Source: Ophioderma brevispina
Lineage: Eukaryota > Echinodermata > Ophiuroidea > Amphilepidida > Ophiodermatidae
Reading direction: 5' to 3'
NCBI GenBank assembly: GCA_023653785.1
Contig: JAMKCH010001639.1
Span: forward strand, 1-64,000
Length of the DNA: 64,000 nt
Positions 60,747 to 64,000 of this stretch are shown here, one piece after another; within the stretch, counting starts at the first letter, position 1, and every line of letters starts with the position of its first letter. The position numbers and the translations under genes were made by a program. The notes beneath the pieces were generated by a model. It saw nothing but the letters and a program-made list of their open reading frames with translations. It made no database searches and had not been told where the DNA came from.

Positions 60747-60852
60747 CTTTGTCTGCTCCCAGTCGAATTCAGCAGCCTTGACGGAATAAAGTGCACGTGA
60801 TACTGTACTTTATTCCGTCAAGGCTGCTGAATTCAACTGGGAGCAGACAAAG
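60747..60852. repeat. Perfect-arm palindrome inside the Penelope-like element
   Basis: Arms 60747-60792 and 60807-60852 (46 bases, one mismatch seen: CAGTCGAATTC against GAATTCAACTG) surround a 14-base loop. Weaker pairing extends outward to about 60700 and 60880. The palindrome interrupts the coding sequence between the linker and endonuclease regions. Confidence 0.85.
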
Positions 60853-61189
60853 CGGGGTCACCAAATATACCAACCCCAACCACCATACTTTTCTGGTTGG
60901 AATCCTTTTTCTTTACAGGATGTTTTTGTTTTTTTGCTCTGGATCTGCTTTTCGACTTTCTCGAAGGACCACTCCGGGTAGCCGCACTTGCTCAAAGCTT
61001 TTTTTACAGTCTCTTCTTCCAGCTTCTTCTTCTGTTACAATGCTTTCCTTTTCTTTCTGTCAAGAAGAGTGCGTACGACGCCCAGTTTATGATGTAAGGG
61101 GTGGTGCGAGTTAAAGTTGAAGTGTATATGATCCTCTCCTGACGTCATCCGGCTCCATCGGAAATAGGATGGCTAAGAAGATGGGTCAT

Positions 61190-61236
61190 CACTCTGAAAA
61201 AGTCTGTCGCCCATGACGGACGAAACTGCCAGGTTA
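61190..61236 (+). ncRNA. Hammerhead-ribozyme-like motif, right end (core mutated)
   Basis: This is the same structure as at 60125-60170 in opposite orientation. Stem II and GAAAC are unchanged, but the core reads CTGAAAA, so the invariant G is A, and the cleavage triplet reads GCC instead of GTC. This copy should be inactive. Confidence 0.4.
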
Positions 61237-61469
61237 GTTAGTTTTAACTTTTGGTTCTGATTGAAAAAACGTTTCTCCAATGTATTTTCTACGATAATAA
61301 TATGTGTATTTTCATTTTTTAATTTTTAAAAAATTGTTCTTGAAATTAGGAACTGCAAAATGTAAAATGGCTCCTTGGCACAACTGTGCGCACATGTACA
61401 AGTTAGACAGCAAAAGAAAATGAACTTGAAACTCATTCATCCCACATTGCACAAATAGCTAGCCGTATA

Positions 61470-61665
61470 CGTTCAGAAAAAAAAAGTTTGTCCCAGACGA
61501 CCGCGCGGATTTTGTTTAAAATTTGTCTTTTAGCGCTTTTTTAGAGATTTTTGCTCACTTTAAAGATTTGTTTTTAATTTTCAGAAAAAAAAAAATGAAA
61601 AACGCATTTCGCATTTGCATTTTTCAAATTTCTTCTGAGACAAACTTGTTGGGTTTTTTTTGCCT
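61470..61665. repeat. Inverted repeat with AAGTTTGTCCCAGA ends
   Basis: AAAAGTTTGTCCCAGACGAC at the left is matched inverted by TTCTGAGACAAACTTGTT at the right. The left half is also found at 36850-36915 (ACAAGTTTGTCCCAGAAGAC, TTTTGTTTAAAATTTGTCTT). It is a small MITE-like element. Confidence 0.6.
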
Positions 61666-61969
61666 AATATTAATGTTAAATGTTTTCTTCTTATAGGAGT
61701 GTACAGCCCGTGAGATTGTTGAAATTGTGATATCGAAATTGTAATTGTTGCCCTATATAATGTGCAATGGGATCAGTATCTGCCGGGTCCTGAGTGAGTT
61801 GGCGTTTGTCGTTGCCCGACTTCACATATATTAGTCCTCAATTTGTAGTAGAACCACACAGGGCCGTTGGGGGTGTGACAACCCCATTAACATGATTCTG
61901 TGATTTGCGTTTCTCGGCAAAATAGGTGTAGAAGTAAGTATAGTCTGCCGTACTCATAGTCCGGCTACA

Positions 61970-62055
61970 ACGGAAAAAAAAAAAAAAAAAAAATACCAAA
62001 TTTACAGGAATCGGATGTTCAGTAACGAAAATCACGGGGGGGGGGGACCACCCCC
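61970..62055. repeat. A-run and G-run flanking a copy of 30.77-30.83 kb
   Basis: After A18 (61975-61992) the sequence CAAATTTACAGGAATCGGAT and GTTCAGTAACGAAAATCAC repeats 30770-30808, followed by G11 where the other copy has GGGGGTGG. This is a short truncated repeat copy. Confidence 0.65.
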
Positions 62056-62329
62056 TTTCTGGAGTTTTGTTACAAAAAATGGCTCAGGTAGACGAGGGTT
62101 AATTAAAAGAACGTTGCATGAGTTACGAAATTGGTATAAAGTACATGGAACTGTAACATGCATAGCCGGTATGTTATAGGCGCTGCAAGGCGATGAAAGT
62201 GAAAAAATAAACCCTACTTCTAAACATTGACCCTACCCCTAAACCATACCTCGCGTTTCCATCTAATATTATTTTAACCTTTTTGTTTTTATTTTTGTGC
62301 ACTTGGATATTTTACTGTATAGTATTTTT

Positions 62330-62414
62330 ATAAGTTGCTCTTAGCTGGTTTAGTACGATGATGGGTTTGTAATAGCGCATTATAAAAGCCGTTTATTATT
62401 ATTATTATTATTAC
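62330..62414 (+). mobile_element. Retroposon 3' tail (CR1/L2-like)
   Basis: AATAGCGCATTATAAAAGCC followed by GTTTATTATTATTATTATTA is the typical 3' terminus of L2/CR1 LINEs or of SINEs using their tails. No coding region is attached. Confidence 0.6.
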
Positions 62415-62419
62415 ATATC

Positions 62420-63295
62420 ACAAGTATTTTTTTCAATCACAAAATCAAATAATTTTTTCAATCAGCAATTGGATCATGCTAAAAGCTCTCTTTCGAAATA
62501 CGACATGGGCGTGGGAAGCTAAAAGGAGTACAAGATCACACCCAAGTATTATACTAACTACTCCTGTGTCTAGTATAACCCTTCTATACACCCAGGGTGC
62601 CACAGAGGGTCTTAGTTGTATCACTAGAAAAGCCGGAGTGGCCATTTTTATAATCATTTATCATGAATTTTGTTAATATATTTCTTAAAATTAACACGTT
62701 TTTTGGTTTGTTCATATTGACCATTAATCTATATTTTGGTTATTTGCTAATAAACTTATACTGAATTCACTCCTGATCCAATCGCTTCATTATTCAGTCA
62801 TAATATCTCACGTTATTTATAACCTTCAAATGTATGGACTTGTGTTGAGTTGCTTATATGTCGCTATAAATCGAGGCAATAAAACATTTTACGGATATCT
62901 TTACAGGTGTTTGTTTCCATATTTTTTATTGCATTAAAGGTGTGTGACCCGATCGACAACTTCGTCTCCCACTTCACTCCATCAAAATTGAGATGTTAGT
63001 TTCAGAGGAAAGTTTATATTTTTCGCATGACTCCAGTGAAGTTTTTTCGATGTTATGAACAAAAGCGACTCAGCTCGTCTCCATTATTGTGGTCGACTAC
63101 ATTTATTTAACACACACCTTTAATCAGATGTTTTGGTCATGTGCTTCAATGTGAGAAGCCGCAGACGTGATAATATGTAATGGTACACAAAATGGTGGTC
63201 TTTATAAATTCATGTCAAATGCTATCAATCCACGTTTAACTTACATTGGTAAATTAAGCGTTTTCGTACTGTCAATTGACAGGTTTGAATAATTT
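62420..63295. other. Non-coding stretch, nothing recognised
   Basis: AT-rich sequence. 62945-63130 shares ATCAAAATTGAGAT and the following phrases with 43065-43150 and 55283-55395 (a diverged repeat). No gene was seen. Confidence 0.5.
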
Positions 63296-63299
63296 GCTT

Positions 63300-64000
63300 A
63301 ATGATTCGTCTCATCATTATCATCATCATTAGGCTATGTCACCCACAGCTGTGTGTAACCTTCCTCCAGTCATTTTCCATCTTGTTTTTGGTCTTGCCTC
63401 TTTTGACCAAGCTGTTATCTTTATGTACCCTGTATGCCATCTCTCCAACGCCTTTTTCTGTCTTCCTCTCCTCCTCTTTCCTTTTTTGGCTGCCATCCTT
63501 TAAGTCTTTTCGCACACCTGTTGTCTTGTGTTATGGATACATGCCCTGCCCATCACCATTTTAATTCTTTATCTTCTGGACAATGACTTTCACTTCAGTG
63601 TGAAGCACTCTGTCTCTTAGCGTGAGATAAAGCATTTCCCTTTCCATTGCTCTTTGGGCTGTAATCAATTTATGTTCCATTTCCTTCGTTGTTGACTATG
63701 TCTCAGCTCCACTAAATAATGGTTGTCAGCATACATTGATCATACACTCTCCTCCTTAGGGACATAGGGATGTTCTTATCAGTCAACATGTTTCTGTGTA
63801 TTCCAAAAAAATCTCCACGTTGCCCTTATTCGGGTGACACCAACTCAGCTGTGTTGGTGTCCAGTCAGCTGTGTTGGTGTCCATTTTTAGTGTTTGTCCC
63901 AGGTATTTACAGCTTCTAACTTTACCTTTATGCACTTGTAATCCAACCTGTTAACTTTCTCTATTCAAGCTCTTCAGCTAAATTTCCAGATCATTTACAG
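63300..64000 (-). mobile_element. LINE reverse transcriptase C-terminus, runs off the window
   Basis: Read on the minus strand, the sequence encodes with frameshifts FFGIHRNMLTDKNIPMSLRR and VYDQCML, a GAET motif, ELKW.WAGHVS, TQDNRCAKRLKGWQPKK, RKRRWRDGIQG and LEEGYTQLWVT before a stop. This is the standard C-terminus of a widespread animal LINE group. The 3' end is followed by a GATGATGATAATGATG tail at 63302-63333. The element is 5' incomplete in this window and inactive as read. Confidence 0.8.

Larger units (their letters stand above)
60067..61315 (-). mobile_element. Penelope-like element with inverted ends and target duplication
   Basis: The insertion is bounded by TATGTGTATTTTCAT at 60067-60081 and again at 61301-61315. 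Inside, the outer 175 bases are inverted copies of each other: 60082-60255 against 61125-61300. Coding sequence runs on the minus strand. It is truncated at its 5' end: only the region after the reverse transcriptase core and the GIY-YIG endonuclease remain. The paralogous site without the insertion is near 35.5 kb. Penelope-like elements are known for inverted or direct terminal copies, frequent 5' truncation and variable target duplications; all are seen here. Confidence 0.85.

Noticed and set aside
62445..62676. Overlapping frames on both strands near 62.5 kb
   Set aside because: Both are short, mirror each other in hydrophobic content, and show no domain.

Overview
This looks like nuclear DNA from a marine deuterostome invertebrate, most plausibly an echinoderm. 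That is an inference. It rests on AT-rich sequence, low gene density, many short hairpin elements, CR1/L2-like and other LINE fragments, a Penelope-like element, a tRNA-derived SINE, and intronless immunoglobulin-type receptor genes. No bacterial-style operon, rRNA gene, intact tRNA gene or CRISPR array was seen.

The only convincing host genes are four minus-strand members of one family of single-exon type I membrane receptors. Each has a signal peptide, two Ig-like domains, a transmembrane helix and a tail with paired YxxL motifs. Receptor 1 (3167-4396) is intact and divergent. Copy 2 (about 33.03-34.37 kb) is a decayed pseudogene. Copy 3 (44800-46105) is complete except for one 2-base deletion. 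Receptor 4 (57444-58769) is intact and has a Ser/Thr-rich stalk. Copies 2-4 share long upstream and downstream stretches, and dispersed repeat A (1, 37.05, 49.49 kb) recurs between them. The right half is therefore a tandem segmental duplication with a unit of about 12.5 kb, later broken up by separate insertions.

The rest is mobile or repetitive DNA. At 5.9 kb there is a (CTCA)n-A-G composite tract, at 6.7-7.2 kb a tandem repeat, at 9.2-11.6 kb a decayed LINE, and at 12.4-12.8 kb a hairpin-rich element. From 13.8 to 21.8 kb there is a mosaic of diverged tandem and dispersed duplications with a SINE at 16.84-17.16 kb. A 0.6 kb inverted repeat lies at 22.5-23.1 kb. A foldback-like element of about 3.5 kb with arms of about 1.35 kb lies at 25.56-29.05 kb. 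Smaller inverted-repeat elements lie at 29.2-30.2, 30.9-31.4, 41.1-41.65, 43.5-43.9, 54.35-54.9 and 55.7-57.0 kb. A CR1/L2-like LINE tail is at 51.6-52.97 kb, a Penelope-like element with inverted ends at 60.08-61.30 kb, and a reverse-oriented LINE end at 63.3-64.0 kb.

The most interesting content is the receptor array, whose tails are conserved while the ectodomains differ, together with the foldback element and the Penelope-like element with hammerhead-like motifs at both ends. All homology statements come from reading the sequence; no database or folding program was run.
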